A DNA stretch of 64,000 bases, from the NCBI GenBank assembly GCA_941918925.1, contig OW799236.1, forward strand, positions 87,934,216-87,998,215, in the 5' to 3' direction. Under the pieces are notes generated by a model. It searched no databases. It worked only from the letters and a program-made list of their open reading frames with translations, and was not told the DNA's origin. The position numbers and the translations under genes are program-made. Positions within the stretch are counted from its first letter, which is position 1; every line of letters starts with the position of its first letter. The stretch is from Phyto melanocephala (lineage: Eukaryota > Arthropoda > Insecta > Diptera > Rhinophoridae). Positions 10,935 to 22,247 of the stretch are shown piece by piece.

Positions 10935-11035
10935 GGTTCAAATTAGAGTTGTCAAAACCGGTTTTCAAATAAAGTTTTTAACCCAGTTTTTTTTTAATTT
11001 GACGGTTTTTGAATTATTCCAGAAACCGGTTCTTA
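10935..11035 (+). mobile_element. Remnant of the hAT-like CCGGTT-rich element
   Basis: AAAACCGGTTTTCAAAT and AGAAACCGGTTCTT match the terminal regions of the hAT-like element at 31640-32666. A corresponding piece lies at 14960-15030 beyond the nested B element, so both may be halves of one older copy. The ends are eroded. Confidence 0.45.
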
Positions 11036-11993
11036 TGTCTTGGCGATAGAAACAACTTTTGATAACAATTTTTAAATTATTTTTAGAAATTACTTTAGCC
11101 TCCATATACTCGAGAATTATCCAACTTTTCCATCATAATGTGTACAGGAGTATTTTGTTTCTATACCCGATAAAGTATACATTTTCCGAATATCGAAGTC
11201 GATTGAAAATGTCCGACAGTCTTTGTGTTGATTTAAATTAACTTTTAGAAGCCCCCACATATTGCACAGACCTGTATGTGGTTAAATTTTTTGGAAATAT
11301 TTGGGAATTAATTTTTATAGAAATCCAACACAGTCGCCTTAAAATTTTTTGAAATATAAGCAAATAAACATAGCAGTCTTCGTTTTTTTTTTAATATTTT
11401 TACCATAAAACTTAAATTATTTCTCCCAAGTTTCTTATCATTTCTAAATATGAGATGCTTCTAGGGACTAATCAGCAAAGTTATAAGAAAAATTATTTGA
11501 AAAAAATATTTTTTTTTTAATTTCTGTTATACACATTCCAGAGAGTGTTTATGGGTAATAAAATGTGGGCGGAGCTACGCCCATACAAAATAAATATTAA
11601 TTTTCCGGCTACTTGCACTTGACTGATTTTTATTATACAATTTCGTGATTAGAAAAGTGGGCAGTGCCACGCCCATAAAAATAAGTTATAATTTTGAGGT
11701 ACTTGCACTGGACCTATTTTTTTGAAACTCTGCACACATATTGAGCTGTTATGACTATACAGTTTTATGATTAGAAAAATGGGCAGTGTCACCCCCCCCA
11801 TTAAAAATAAGTTAATATCTTCAGCTATTTCGGCGCATTCCAACGGTTCCCACCGATTTGCCTTTCAACTTTAAGCGACTACAGTTTCCAGTTCGCCTTG
11901 CTTTCGCTACGATCATCAACAAAGCACAAGGACCATCTCTGAGTGTTACAGGATTGAATTTGGAAAATCCATGCTTTTTACATGGCCAGCTGT

Positions 11994-14435
11994 TGGTTGG
12001 TTGGTTGGTTATCGTGGTAGTTCGCTGCACGCCAACAGTCAAGTAGAGTCTGTATGACTCCGTTTTGACAGGACCACATCACTCGTCAGCTTCTAGTGTA
12101 TCTCAGAATAAAATCCAAGAGTAAGGGTACTAGATCCACCCCGTGGCCCTGAGATATCTCAGTAGATAATTCAGTCCAACTTCAGATATCGCAGAGAGGC
12201 CATCTAGTATATGTTCGCCCAGAAATCTGTGTCTCTTAGCCGCCAGTGCAGGACATTCGCAGAGAAAGTGGAAAACCGATTCCTCCTTCTCTCTATCCAG
12301 ACAACTGCGACAATGGTCGTTCGATGGGAGTCCGAGCCGACTTGCATGTTTGCCTAACATCCAGTGACCCGTCAATACCGCCAGCAACCTCGATATGTCC
12401 CTCCGACTCCGACTGGTAAGTTGCAATGTACGTCGTGCATCAAAAGAGGGCCACGTAAGCCGTGCCACCTTACACGTGCTCAGCCCACGCCACCTGTTAT
12501 CAGCCTTCCGGAGAAAGTGTCTGGAGATTCTGCTCTTAATAGTCCCCAACGGGATTGCAACTGCAATTGCATTAGAGATATCCAGAGCAGATCCTCCCCT
12601 GGCTAGCTCATCAGCACGCTCGTTACCATAGTGGCCCTTATGCGCAGGAATCCAAACTAGAGTAACGTCAGCCCGCTGACCAAGCCTTGACAGTTCCTTT
12701 CTACATTGGCCAACTAATTTAGACGTAATAATGTATGACCTGAGTGACAAGAGTGCCGCCTGACTGTCGACAAATATTCCAATGCTCCCGTGGATATTCC
12801 CGTCATTCATTATCCTACATGCTTCCCTGATAGCGAGTACTTCCGCCTGAAAAACGCTGCAATCATCCGGAAGACGGAAGGAGAGTTCAATCTCCGGTCC
12901 ATCAGAGAAGACACCAGATCCAACACCACATTCCATCCTCGAACCGTCAGTATAGATCCTGGTGTCAAAACTCCCCAAAAGGCGACCCCCATTCCACTCT
13001 CTCCTGGAGGGAATAAGAACCCTGAACGCCCCATCAAAATCCATGTAGGGCGTAATGTAGTCAGAGGGTTGATTCACGCTCGAAGGCAGCGTGGCCAATA
13101 TACTCGCATGGCCATACGTCCTCGACCTCCAACATCCAGTCGCATTAAGCCTCACCGCACTACTTGCGGATGTGGCCAATATATGAATATCTATGGGAAC
13201 GAGATGCAACATAGTGTTCAGCGCCTCCGAAGGACTAGTTCGCATCGCTCCCGTTATCCCAATGCACGCCGATCTCTGTACTCTATACAACTGGTCCACA
13301 ACATACTTACGCCCTGTTGCAGTCCACCATACCAGAGATCCATAAGTGAGAATTGGACGTACTATGGCCGTATACATCCATTTAATCATGTTGGGGGTAA
13401 GTCCCCATTTCCTACCAAACATCCCACGACACGTGTAGTAGGCCACCGTAGCCTTCTTCACCCTGTGCTGGACGTTCACCTTCCATGACAATTTAGAGTC
13501 CAGGATAATACCCAGATATTTCGCCCTATCCGATAGGGGAATTTCGCAGTTCCCCAACCTCGGTGGTCTGAAGCTTGGAATCTTGGTCTTTGTTGTGAGC
13601 AGTACCAGTTCCGTTTTGCTTGGATTTACTACTAGACCGCTGTCCGTGGCCCAGTTTCTTAGTAATCTCAAGGCGTCGGACATGATATCACTAATCACGT
13701 CCGGAAACAGTCCCGATACCAGTATCACAACATCGTCCGCATAAGCCACGACCTTTATCAAGCTATTGTCCAGTTCAATAAGAATCTTGTTAACAACAAT
13801 AAGCCAAAGCAGTGGAGAGATCACACCTCCCTGAGGTGTACCTCTCTCCACTAGCCTTGACATAGTGGTGTTACCAAGATTAGCAATAACCACCCTTGTG
13901 CTCAGCATGGTCACTAGCCAGTTGCTGATGTACTCCTCAACATCTAGACCAGTGAGGGCATGCTGAATCGCAAGGGTGGTTACGTTATTGAAGGCCCCTT
14001 CTCTATAGTCCCCACGACCTCATGTAGAGCCGTCTCCGTAGAGCGTCCCTTAAGATAGGCATGCTGACTGCCCGACAAACGCGTTGTTCCCTCCAGTCGC
14101 TGCCTGATATGAGAGTCGATGAGTCGTTCCAGTGTTTTAAGCTGAAAAGATGAAAGGCTAATCGGACGAAAGTCTTTCGCACTACCATGACTTCTCCTTC
14201 CGATCTTCGGAATAAAAACGACCCTGACCCTTCTCCAATTCCCAGGAATATAATTTAGAGATAGGCAGAGCATGAAAATCCTCTGGAGCCAGGGAATAAC
14301 ATATCCCTTGGCACTCTGCAACATACGTGGCAGAATTCCATCAGGTCCAGGTGATTTATATGGGGAGAAACTATCAATCGCCCACGAGATTCTCTCGTAA
14401 GAAAATATGTTCCCATCGACCACGGAATGGGTCCT
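11994..14435 (-). mobile_element. RNase H-bearing non-LTR retroelement (I/LOA-like), 5'-truncated
   Basis: A perfect 12-bp target duplication, ATGGCCAGCTGT, flanks it (11982-11993 and 14436-14447). Read on the minus strand it begins inside ORF2 just before the reverse transcriptase domain, so it is 5'-truncated. It ends with a tail of CCAA repeats (the plus strand shows TGGTTGGTTGGTTGG at 11994) instead of poly(A). The duplication and tail prove insertion by target-primed reverse transcription into the Helitron helicase sequence. Confidence 0.9.
12130..14435 (-). pseudogene. ORF2 reverse transcriptase and RNase H, one frameshifting deletion
   Basis: The upstream part (14435-13980) reads SPYKSPGPDGILPRML, DFRPISLSSF and SQHAYLKGRSTETALHEVV. 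The downstream part (13979-12130), open for 594 codons, has GTPQGGVISPLLW, the catalytic YADD box near 13735, then an RNase H domain with YTDGS, FQAEVLAI, VDSQAAL and NERADELA, and a C-terminal Cys/His cluster. At the junction EKG is followed in another frame by AFNN, so the segment with the first catalytic Asp (usually F-L-D-I-E-G before AFNN) is deleted. The RNase H and the STETALHEVV block favour the LOA/I group. There is no endonuclease domain because of the 5' truncation. Confidence 0.85.
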
Positions 14436-14776
14436 ATGGCCAGCTGTACGTCGCATGCTCCAGAGTGGGAACACAAAAAAAATTGTCCATTTTTAAAGCA
14501 AATGGAAAAACCAAAAATATTGTATACCCACTTGCAATACATTAAAAATCAATAAAATATTATTTTTAATATATTCAATTAAGATTCAGAATGCATTTTT
14601 ATTCATTAAGGAGCGTAGCAACGCGCGCCGGGCTTGGCTAGTAGACATATAAAAAAAAGGTTTACAAAATGACGTACAAAAAATTCATGGAATCTAGGCT
14701 ATGATAAGATAATTTTACTTATATAGATGATAGTGAAGGGTATTATTATTATATAAATATATAGCATTCTTGCTTG

Positions 14777-17146
14777 TTGACATTAAAGTTATACTGTTAA
14801 TGCATTTAAAAGTTTTTTTTTATGAATGGATTTCAACTTAAAGGACTACATTTTTTTTAAATTTCTTTTCAATTTTGAAGAAAAAAAAAAATTTTTTTTT
14901 CTTTAATTTTTATATTAACAAAAACATTACGTAGCACATTTTTAAGGCATTTTACGTGTAAAAAAATCAAAACCGTGTTTTATTAATTGGGGTATTTTTT
15001 GAATTATTCGAAAACCGGTTATTCTATTATTTAATTATTCTAATTGAAATATGCTACATATATTATTAAATACATAATATTTATTAATCATATTTTTTCA
15101 AATCATATTACTAGCAATAGTATAAGTTTATTAGTTTATATATTATTTCTTTATTAAAATTTTGAAAAGAAAACCCAAATCAGCACATTGAAATTCATAC
15201 ATCTCTAAAATAAGTCACATTCCTAAAATATACAAAACTACATATTCTTACTTTATAGAGTCGCAAATTAAAATTGTAAAAATTCTACCCTTAGCTAAGC
15301 ACATACAAATAATTAAAATGTTTATTTAAAAATTCATAAATGCTCTTAAACAAACTTATTCCCTTCCTTAATTACCACCCATAAAAATTACATTTATAAT
15401 TTAAACAAGTAATATTTTCTTATTTTCCAAGAATTTCCATCTAAATTTAAGCATTCTCACTTCAAGTTATAAATTCCAAGGAATATGACTCTATTTCATG
15501 AATCAAGCTAACCAAAATTTTTATATTTTACAGCAAACAAATCCTTTTACATATTTTCATTACAACAAGTTATTACTTACAAATAACGTACACATAAACG
15601 CATAAATAAATTAATAACTAACTAACTAGCTGACTGACTGACTGAATAAACAAATGAACTGACCGACTAAAAACCACCCTCTTAATCAATCAACATCATC
15701 ATCATAAATTTATGAATGAGTTTATTCTTGTTCTCTGCTTTTGTTTAAGAATACAAACAAAAACAAACAAAACAACAAAAACGAAGCAAAATCAATAATT
15801 AAAATAAAACATTTTTCTTTTTGGTTTTTGAAAGCATATATAAAATAAAATGAAGGAATTAAATGAAATGGATAGACAGGCGGATGAACGAATGGTCGCA
15901 GAACGAATAGATAAATGGGAATGACTCTGCAAATAAAAATATTAAAGAAATATTTTAATTAAATATACATAAATGCAAACTAATTGGAGAAGATATTTCA
16001 ATAATATCTATGGGTGTAGTACAACAAATATTAAGTTAAAAGAACAGAAATATGAACGAAAAACTATTTACATAAATTAAAGAAATATTTACATTAGACA
16101 CAATACAGTGAGCAGCAATAGAACATTAAATCAGTGAAATTTCGCAGATAAGTTTTAAAAGTTTAAAGCTTCAAACATTTGCAAAAATTCATTAGTAGCG
16201 ATTTAATAATGTCATTAGAGTAATCAAATGTGCGTCATATAAGAAAAACCGGTTTTTGAATAATTCAAGAAACCCGAATTTTTACAAATCCGGATTTTAG
16301 TTTTTTTCATGTAAAACCAGTTCAAATAACCGTTTTTGTTTTTTGTTTGTTTTTGAGATAACCGCATTATCAAACAAGTACAATCGAAATTTGAGATTAT
16401 AGCATAACGAGTGTGTAATCGAGTACCAGCTGTTTCACTCGTTAGCTCTACATTAATCGAAAACAATATTTTTCAATTATATGTGAAAAGAAAAACGAAT
16501 AAATTTAAAATTTTTAAGATAATTAAATTTTTAAACATGAAAAAATAAAGTCATTTTGTAGGACCAATATTTATTAGTACATGACTGAGCATCCCGCTTT
16601 GGACAAAAAAGCCAAAAGATTATGTTAAGAACTTTCGCTGAATTCCTATGGACCACCAACAAAGCTTTTTTAATTATTGGACTTTTATTTGCATAATATT
16701 TTATTTAACCAAAAATTTATTGAATGAGTCACGAAAAATTTATTATTATTTTTTTTTTTAAGATTTTTTACAATCATGGTAATTTTTTATTTGCTTGTTT
16801 CATGATATGATCTGTCAAATCACACACATTACCATGTATGGTGTGCTACTTTCTGTATGACAGTTCTCATCACATAAAATATTTTGCGGCCACCTGTATA
16901 TTATTTTACCATGTTTACAATAAACATATGACAAAACATAGTTTTTGGATCTATTGCAATGTAAAACAAATCTGTTACATTTTCTAAAAAAATTCGATAC
17001 GTCAGCTATCGAATGTATTTATCTATCCGTTTTATACGTGATAAAATTGTATTCGATACGAAAGCCTACTCGATCACGAATGCGTTAACTCGGCCCCAGT
17101 ATATAAAATAAACTTTTCAATACATTGACATTATAATTTTAAAGTC
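14777..17146. other. AT-rich region with hAT-like remnants
   Basis: Fragments rich in AACCGGTT at 14960-15030 and 16240-16340 (AAAAACCGGTTTTTGAATAA) resemble the hAT-like element at 31640-32666 but lack both ends. No coding sequence was recognised. A (GACT)n-like patch lies at about 15630-15645. Confidence 0.5.
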
Positions 17147-19003
17147 AACAAGTAAAAATGCTATATTCGACCGTGCCGAATTTGAACATACCCTTCACCA
17201 TTATATATATATTAAAAATTACCTAATCCTAACATAGCCTAGGTTCCAGATGTTACGTTATACGTCATTTTGCTTTTTATACCCTTCACACAGTGAAAAA
17301 GGGTATATATAGGTTTGTCATTCCGTGTGAAATTTCTACAATTTTCATTTCCGACCCCATAAAGTATATATTTTCTGAAAGCTTATGAATAGGGGAGTCG
17401 ATTAAGCTCTGTCAGTCTGTCCGTCTGTCCATCTGACCGTCTGTCCGTATGTATGTTGAAATCAACTTTTTGAAGCCCCCCGACATCACTTGGACTCGGG
17501 CGAGGTATTAAAATATCAGAAATATTCGGGAGTAGATCATTATTGAAAATCATAAACATCGGTTCATATACGACTGAGATATGAGCAAAAACCCAAGACC
17601 ACCTCGATTTTTTTTTCACAAAAACAACATTACAACAACAACATACATACATACATACAAACGTGTATACTGGTTAGAGAAAACGTGGCATCAATTCCCA
17701 GCTGAGCCAAAAAAAAATTTTTTAATTTTTTTAAAATTTTTTTTTTTATTTAATATATTATTTATATTTTTATTATTTTTTTTTATTTTTTTTCGTTTTA
17801 TATTTATTATGTATATTTTATTAATTTTTTTTTAATTTTTTTTTTTTTAAATTTTTTTTTTTTTGTTTTTTTTTAAATACATACGTAAATTTATAATTTT
17901 ACAATGGGATGTTTTTATATACATTTGTATGTTTTTTATATGTATGTACGTATTTCATATGGGATGAATGGTGATACAAACTACTGTTATTGCATGACTA
18001 CACGTTGTGAAGGGTATATAAGATTCGGCACGGCCGAATATAGCGTTCTTACTTGTTTATTTCTGACCTGATCTTTGATATTGAATTTTTACATAGTTCA
18101 TTGTACTACTTATCAAGCTTTTTCATTTAATACCTAAATTAATTGGATTATGAAGAAAATTATTAACCATTTTGTTTCGGATGCCATCTTTGATTTTACA
18201 TTCTTTCATAGTTAACTATATTCTATTGGTCAAGACCTTTCATTCGATACCAATATTGCAGCTCTTAAAGAGAATATATTTTAAAATACTAGATTTGACC
18301 CCAAAATAAATTTATTATACACCATTTTGTAGTGGCGGCCATCATGGAATTTTTATTAGAGTATTATATTCTGATAGTCAAGCCCTTTCATATCAACTCT
18401 CTTGGTTGTTAAGAAGTGGAAAAAATTCGATTTTTTTAATATTTTGGTGCTTATATCTCAGTTAGTTTTAAACCGATTTTTAAGTTTTTTGTTGGATTAA
18501 GTTTGGAAACTATGGCTTTTAATTAGGCATCATTATCCAAAAATTAATTAGGAGCTTTAGTAACTTAATAGGTTTAAGAAAATATATAAATTTTTCCAAA
18601 TAATGTTTTCCTATAACTTTGCCTATTAGTAAACAATTTGGTAGGTTTTTTATGAATATACCTGGGGACATATCATATTTTAAAAAGTATCGGACGTGTC
18701 GATAAATTATCTTAGTGCTGAAAATTTTTAATTTTTGTAGTAAACATATAGTAAGCATATTTGCTCATTTCTCAAAGAGTTATAGGGAAATTGTGCAGGA
18801 TTTTAAAAGCGATTTATTGCCAGATATTTAAAAAATATTGGTGCATATACATGTCAGTGTAATATGTGGGAACTTCTAAAAGTAGATTTTAACCAACAGA
18901 CCGACATTGTTCATTTTACTTTCCTAGTCATAATCTTTTAGAAAATAAGTATATGATTTATGTGATGTAAAGGAAAAATACACCCTGCACTGTGAAGAAA
19001 AGT
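17147..19003 (-). mobile_element. B-subfamily element hosting an A-subfamily copy
   Basis: On the minus strand, the 3' hairpin end is at the left (CAAGTAAAAATGCTATATTC, then GACCGTGCCGAA) and the 5' part at the right (GTGGGAACTTCTAAAAGTAG, then AGAAAATAAGTATATGATTT). It ends near 19003 in a degenerate hairpin. The A copy at 17278-18055 interrupts it after CATTTTGCTTTT. It gives a relative age: B here is older than A. Confidence 0.7.
17278..18055 (+). mobile_element. A-subfamily element, copy 2, nearly intact
   Basis: It runs from TATACCCTTCACACAGTGAA to ATTCGGCACGGCCGAATATA and GCGTTCTTACTTG. T-runs lie on both sides and no target duplication longer than a few T is present. The GTCTGTCC repeat (17415-17450), the tRNA-like module (about 17670-17707) and the T-rich run are all present. 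This copy defines the subfamily ends best. Confidence 0.9.
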
Positions 19004-20984
19004 TGCGTAATTCTCGAGTTTGTTGGAAGCGAAAGTAATTTCTAAAGAGAGTTTAAAAATATATATTACAAAAGCTTTTTATTTAGACAAGGACATACAA
19101 ACTATTCGATATTGTTAAATAATTCGGGACGTAAAATTCGATTTTACACATTATTCTTTTAAGTTTAAAATCAGAAACTACAATAAGTCTATTTAACAAA
19201 GAGAAATTTATTTAGTACTGCACAATTCATAATAAATTTTTAAAAAACTTGTCCCTTGAAAAACATTTCTTTTACCAAAAAAAATTATAATAATTTTGTT
19301 TCTACGCACTGTGTTTATATTAACAAGTCAACAGAAATTAAGCAGGATAAACAAAAAACATCACAAAAAGAAATACATAAATAAATCTAATTTTAAATTG
19401 AGGTAAATAATATAAAAATAAATAAACAAATAAGTGAAAGCAAATGTAATCTATAAAAATAAATGCAATATTATTTTATTTTTAAATATCCAAACTAAAT
19501 AAAATAAATATATAGACGAAATACAATTTTTGAGGCGTCATAAACTGTAAATTAATTTAAATTTTTATAACACACAATACTCTTCAATAGAAAAAGATTT
19601 CAAAATTCAAAACTATAGTTTGTTAGCATAAAAGTAGATGAATACTTTATATAACAGACTAACCCTCATATTCATAATCAAATTTAAATGTTTCTATTAT
19701 GACTGAGTTATTACTGAATTAACTGTTAAAAAGTTGTGTTAAAAAAACAATACAAAACACCGGTACCATTTTCAGACCAATTTAATACCCAAAAAATGCA
19801 CTTGAATATTCGGTGGATATTTTTTCTAGCGCCTAGCTCTAATGCTTAAATGACATACTTAAATAAGAGCCCTAACGTTGAGACATGAACAGTAATGTTA
19901 TCTTATTTTGTTTATAAAAGCAACTTAATAAAAATGAAAACAATTTTAAAGGAACTGCAAAATGTCATTATGTTTTGACAACTATAAAAACATACAATGC
20001 GTCAATTTAGATTTGGCTGTTAGTTTGGCCAATATTCCTCAAAAACATTATTTTTTTTAACGTTTATAATTGATTACAATTACGGCTAGAAATTTCATGC
20101 ATTTGTAATTTTCTCTTTCTTTCTTATTACAACTTATTTGCAAATAGCCATTAATTTGCATTAACAACGAAATCATAATTTATTTTTAAATTAATACAAT
20201 ATAAAAATATTGTTGGGGCCACAGGTTAGTAAGAAGTATTTTTTTAGACCTAATGAACTTCCGATTGGTATAATTTCAAAACCGGCAGTCATACGAATGA
20301 TATGTGTTGGACGTTTTTCAGCAAAATGACTTTGGCAAACCACTATGCAAAGATTTTATGATAAAAATAGTATTCTAAATTTGGTTTACTAATGAGTGTA
20401 GGTTGATAAAGTTTTAGACATTGTGGCGTATACGTAACGTCAGCAATTCAAATTATAATTTGAAATTTAGAATTGCCGCCACTTGAAAATAGTTTTTTTA
20501 GCAATAAAATTCTATCCGAAAATAAGTGTTTTGGTAGAGTTCTATTCAAAGGGTAATCTGTGTGTTGTTTGTCGGTCTTAAGTGGATAAAACCCTTGTAC
20601 CATATAAACAATATGCTGAAAATCTTCATTTGACTGCAAAGGTTAAAGGTCGATTAAAAAAATTTGAACTAACATAAAGAAACGCCGTGACACGGGTCTT
20701 CTAATTTAGCCTCTATTTTCACCCCTCACTCTCAGAATCGACCTAACTTTTGCTAACCTAAATTTGTTCTACCGTGTTATTATATTATCATTTTATTGGT
20801 ATTGATCTGTTATCAATAATAATTAATTAGCACTTATTTTAATTAAACATAATAAAATCTTGTAACCATAAATGTTTGAGGTATAATCATACAATAGCAT
20901 TTTTCTCTTGGCTTATGATTACCTCAACAAAGTATTTCAAAATTTTCTTAATTTCTCAACAAAAAAAATTATCTGCAGTATACT
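19004..20984. other. AT-rich spacer, nothing recognised
   Basis: Short open frames are present but none has coding character or a known motif. A palindromic stretch (CAAATTATAATTTG, 20449-20462) is the only structure noticed. Confidence 0.5.
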
Positions 20985-21545
20985 TCAGGCTGAGGTATAT
21001 GCGATTAAACGCATAAAAATATCAGAATTTTTAACGACAACCAAGTGGCCATCGATGTCTACTCAACATCACAACTCATCCAGGAATGTCGAAAATCATT
21101 AAACTGGATGGCGATCCATTTGAACATCACTCTTATATGGGTACTAGGACACGGAACTAATAATATGAACTTCATAACTAATGGCCTTACTACTATACCC
21201 CTCTTTGGTTGCAAACTTTGTAAAGATACGTATCTTCATACATCGCCCCAGACGAGATGGAATAATGCTTCCGAATGTAATTTTGCGAGGATGATATGGC
21301 TTAAAATAGATTACCAGCACATTAAGCGGCATCTATAGTATGACAGGAAGCGGCTGAGGGTCATTATGGCTACGCTGGCTGGTCATGCCAGCAGAATTGG
21401 AGTACCCTATATAATGACTTCTGCATAAGTTGTCTTGACGAAGAAAAGAAAACTAATTATCACTTCCTTTACTCTCCAGTGCTGGAGAACATCCAAAGGA
21501 CTATGCATTTAGGACCTAAAGGCTGCATAGCCTATTAGAGATGGC
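20985..21545 (+). pseudogene. Non-LTR retroelement RNase H relic
   Basis: Across shifting frames one reads LQAEVYAI (the RNase H Glu block), ITLIWVLGHGTNN (matching WVPGH) and RWNNASECNFARMIW, then RVIMATLAGHASRIGVPY. This order matches the RNase H domain and C-terminal tail of I/LOA-type ORF2 proteins. Stops and frameshifts are frequent. It is a different, older copy than the element at 11994-14435. Confidence 0.65.
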
Positions 21546-21696
21546 AACGCTAAGTGTTGCGGAAAAGTAATATTCAAAAACTATGTACAATATAATCAAA
21601 ATTTTTAGATGAAAAACTTTTTTTAACCAGAATTTGAGAATATTTTTTTTTACATTTATTGCCTTAAAATCAAATAAAAAATAATAAATTTTTTAG

Positions 21697-22047
21697 CTCT
21701 GGGGCACACATGCGAAAAGGCTAAATATCCCTTACAACGACTTCTGCAGAAGTTGCGATAACGAGGAAGAGGAGGAGACAACTGAACATCTTCTCTGTAA
21801 TTGTCCTGCATTCGGGGATCTGAGGCACCAGATTCTAGGTCAGCGAATACTTGTAAGTAAAACTTGTCTTTCCTCAGTCGATCTGGGAAAGATCTACACC
21901 TTTGTAAACAGGACAGGATGGCTGAGGAACGACGGCCAGAGGACATAGACGAACTGGCGTTAGTGCCTACGGCATCACTACGGGACCCTCGGAGGACCCA
22001 AGTGAGCTATGCCTTCGGGCGGCTGCCGGATCTAACCTAACCTAACT
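21697..22047 (+). mobile_element. 3' end of a non-LTR retroelement with TAACC tail
   Basis: The frame reads AKRLNIPYNDFCRSCDNEEE, then HLLCNCPAF. This is the C-terminal Cys-Cys-His-Cys cluster of RNase H-bearing LINE ORF2 proteins. A frame shift precedes a GC-rich 3' UTR (TATGCCTTCGGGCGGCTGCC) that ends in TAACCTAACCTAAC. The TAACC repeat is the retroelement tail, not telomeric DNA. It is probably the same family as 20985-21545 but a separate copy. Confidence 0.7.
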
Positions 22048-22057
22048 TAGCTCTAGG

Positions 22058-22247
22058 GCAAGGCATATTAATTTATCAGGTAATTGCAGTTCGGAGAGAA
22101 TTGTTTTGTTTATATTTTTTATATATGAAGTTTGACATTTTAAATAAATGTGGGAGAAGAGAAAATTGTTATTTATCTACTGACTTTGACAGCTGAAACT
22201 TAAAACAAGTAATCAGCTGGCGAAACAAGACTACCTGACGACCTTGC
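22058..22247. mobile_element. MITE with 25-bp TIRs, copy 2
   Basis: The body matches 5700-5910 (AGGTAATTGCAGTTCGGAGA through GAAACAAGACTACCTGA). The right TIR has lost an inner piece, leaving TACCTGACGACCTTGC. It lies directly next to the LINE tail at 22047. Confidence 0.8.

Larger units (their letters stand above)
11830..14545 (+). pseudogene. Helitron RepHel helicase C-terminal remnant, split
   Basis: The left piece (to 11993) reads LPFNFKRLQFPVRLAFATII, then NKAQGPSLSVTGLNLENPCF and LHGQL. This is the last conserved block of the Pif1-type helicase in Helitron proteins. The right piece (14436-14545) continues [16 protein letters not shown] and NGKTKNIVYPLA to the end of the protein. The retroelement entered within the HGQL codons. 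The Rep nuclease and most of the helicase are absent, so the Helitron was already non-autonomous. Confidence 0.85.
11526..14641 (+). mobile_element. Helitron with decayed helicase, interrupted by a non-LTR element
   Basis: The 3' end GGCGTAGCAACGCGCGCC followed by GGGCTTGGCTAG, then T, is a canonical CTAG terminus with a GGCG/CGCC hairpin just upstream. The same end occurs at 30885 and 44790. The 5' region (from about 11526) matches the same family (CACATTCCAGAGAGTG, GGGCGGAGCTACGCCC), but the TC terminus is lost. A remnant of the RepHel helicase C-terminus lies inside, split by the retroelement at 11994-14435. Confidence 0.85.
11162..14776 (+). mobile_element. B-subfamily element, outer shell of a three-level nest
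   Basis: The 5' part (11162-11525) shows TATACCCGATAAAG, then AGAAGCCCCCACATATTGCA as in other B copies. The 3' part (14642-14776) shows GTGAAGGGTATTATTATT and ends ..TTGCTTGTT. The Helitron at 11526-14641 interrupts it. Both hairpins are decayed, so this is an old copy. Confidence 0.6.

Noticed and set aside
12364..13488. Open frames on the plus strand, one of 232 codons
   Set aside because: They lie antisense to the reverse transcriptase/RNase H frame, whose motifs are unmistakable.
22032..22047. TAACC repeats resembling arthropod telomeric TTAGG
   Set aside because: Short, internal, and placed at the end of a LINE 3' UTR; it is the retroelement tail. Higher flies also lack TTAGG telomeres.
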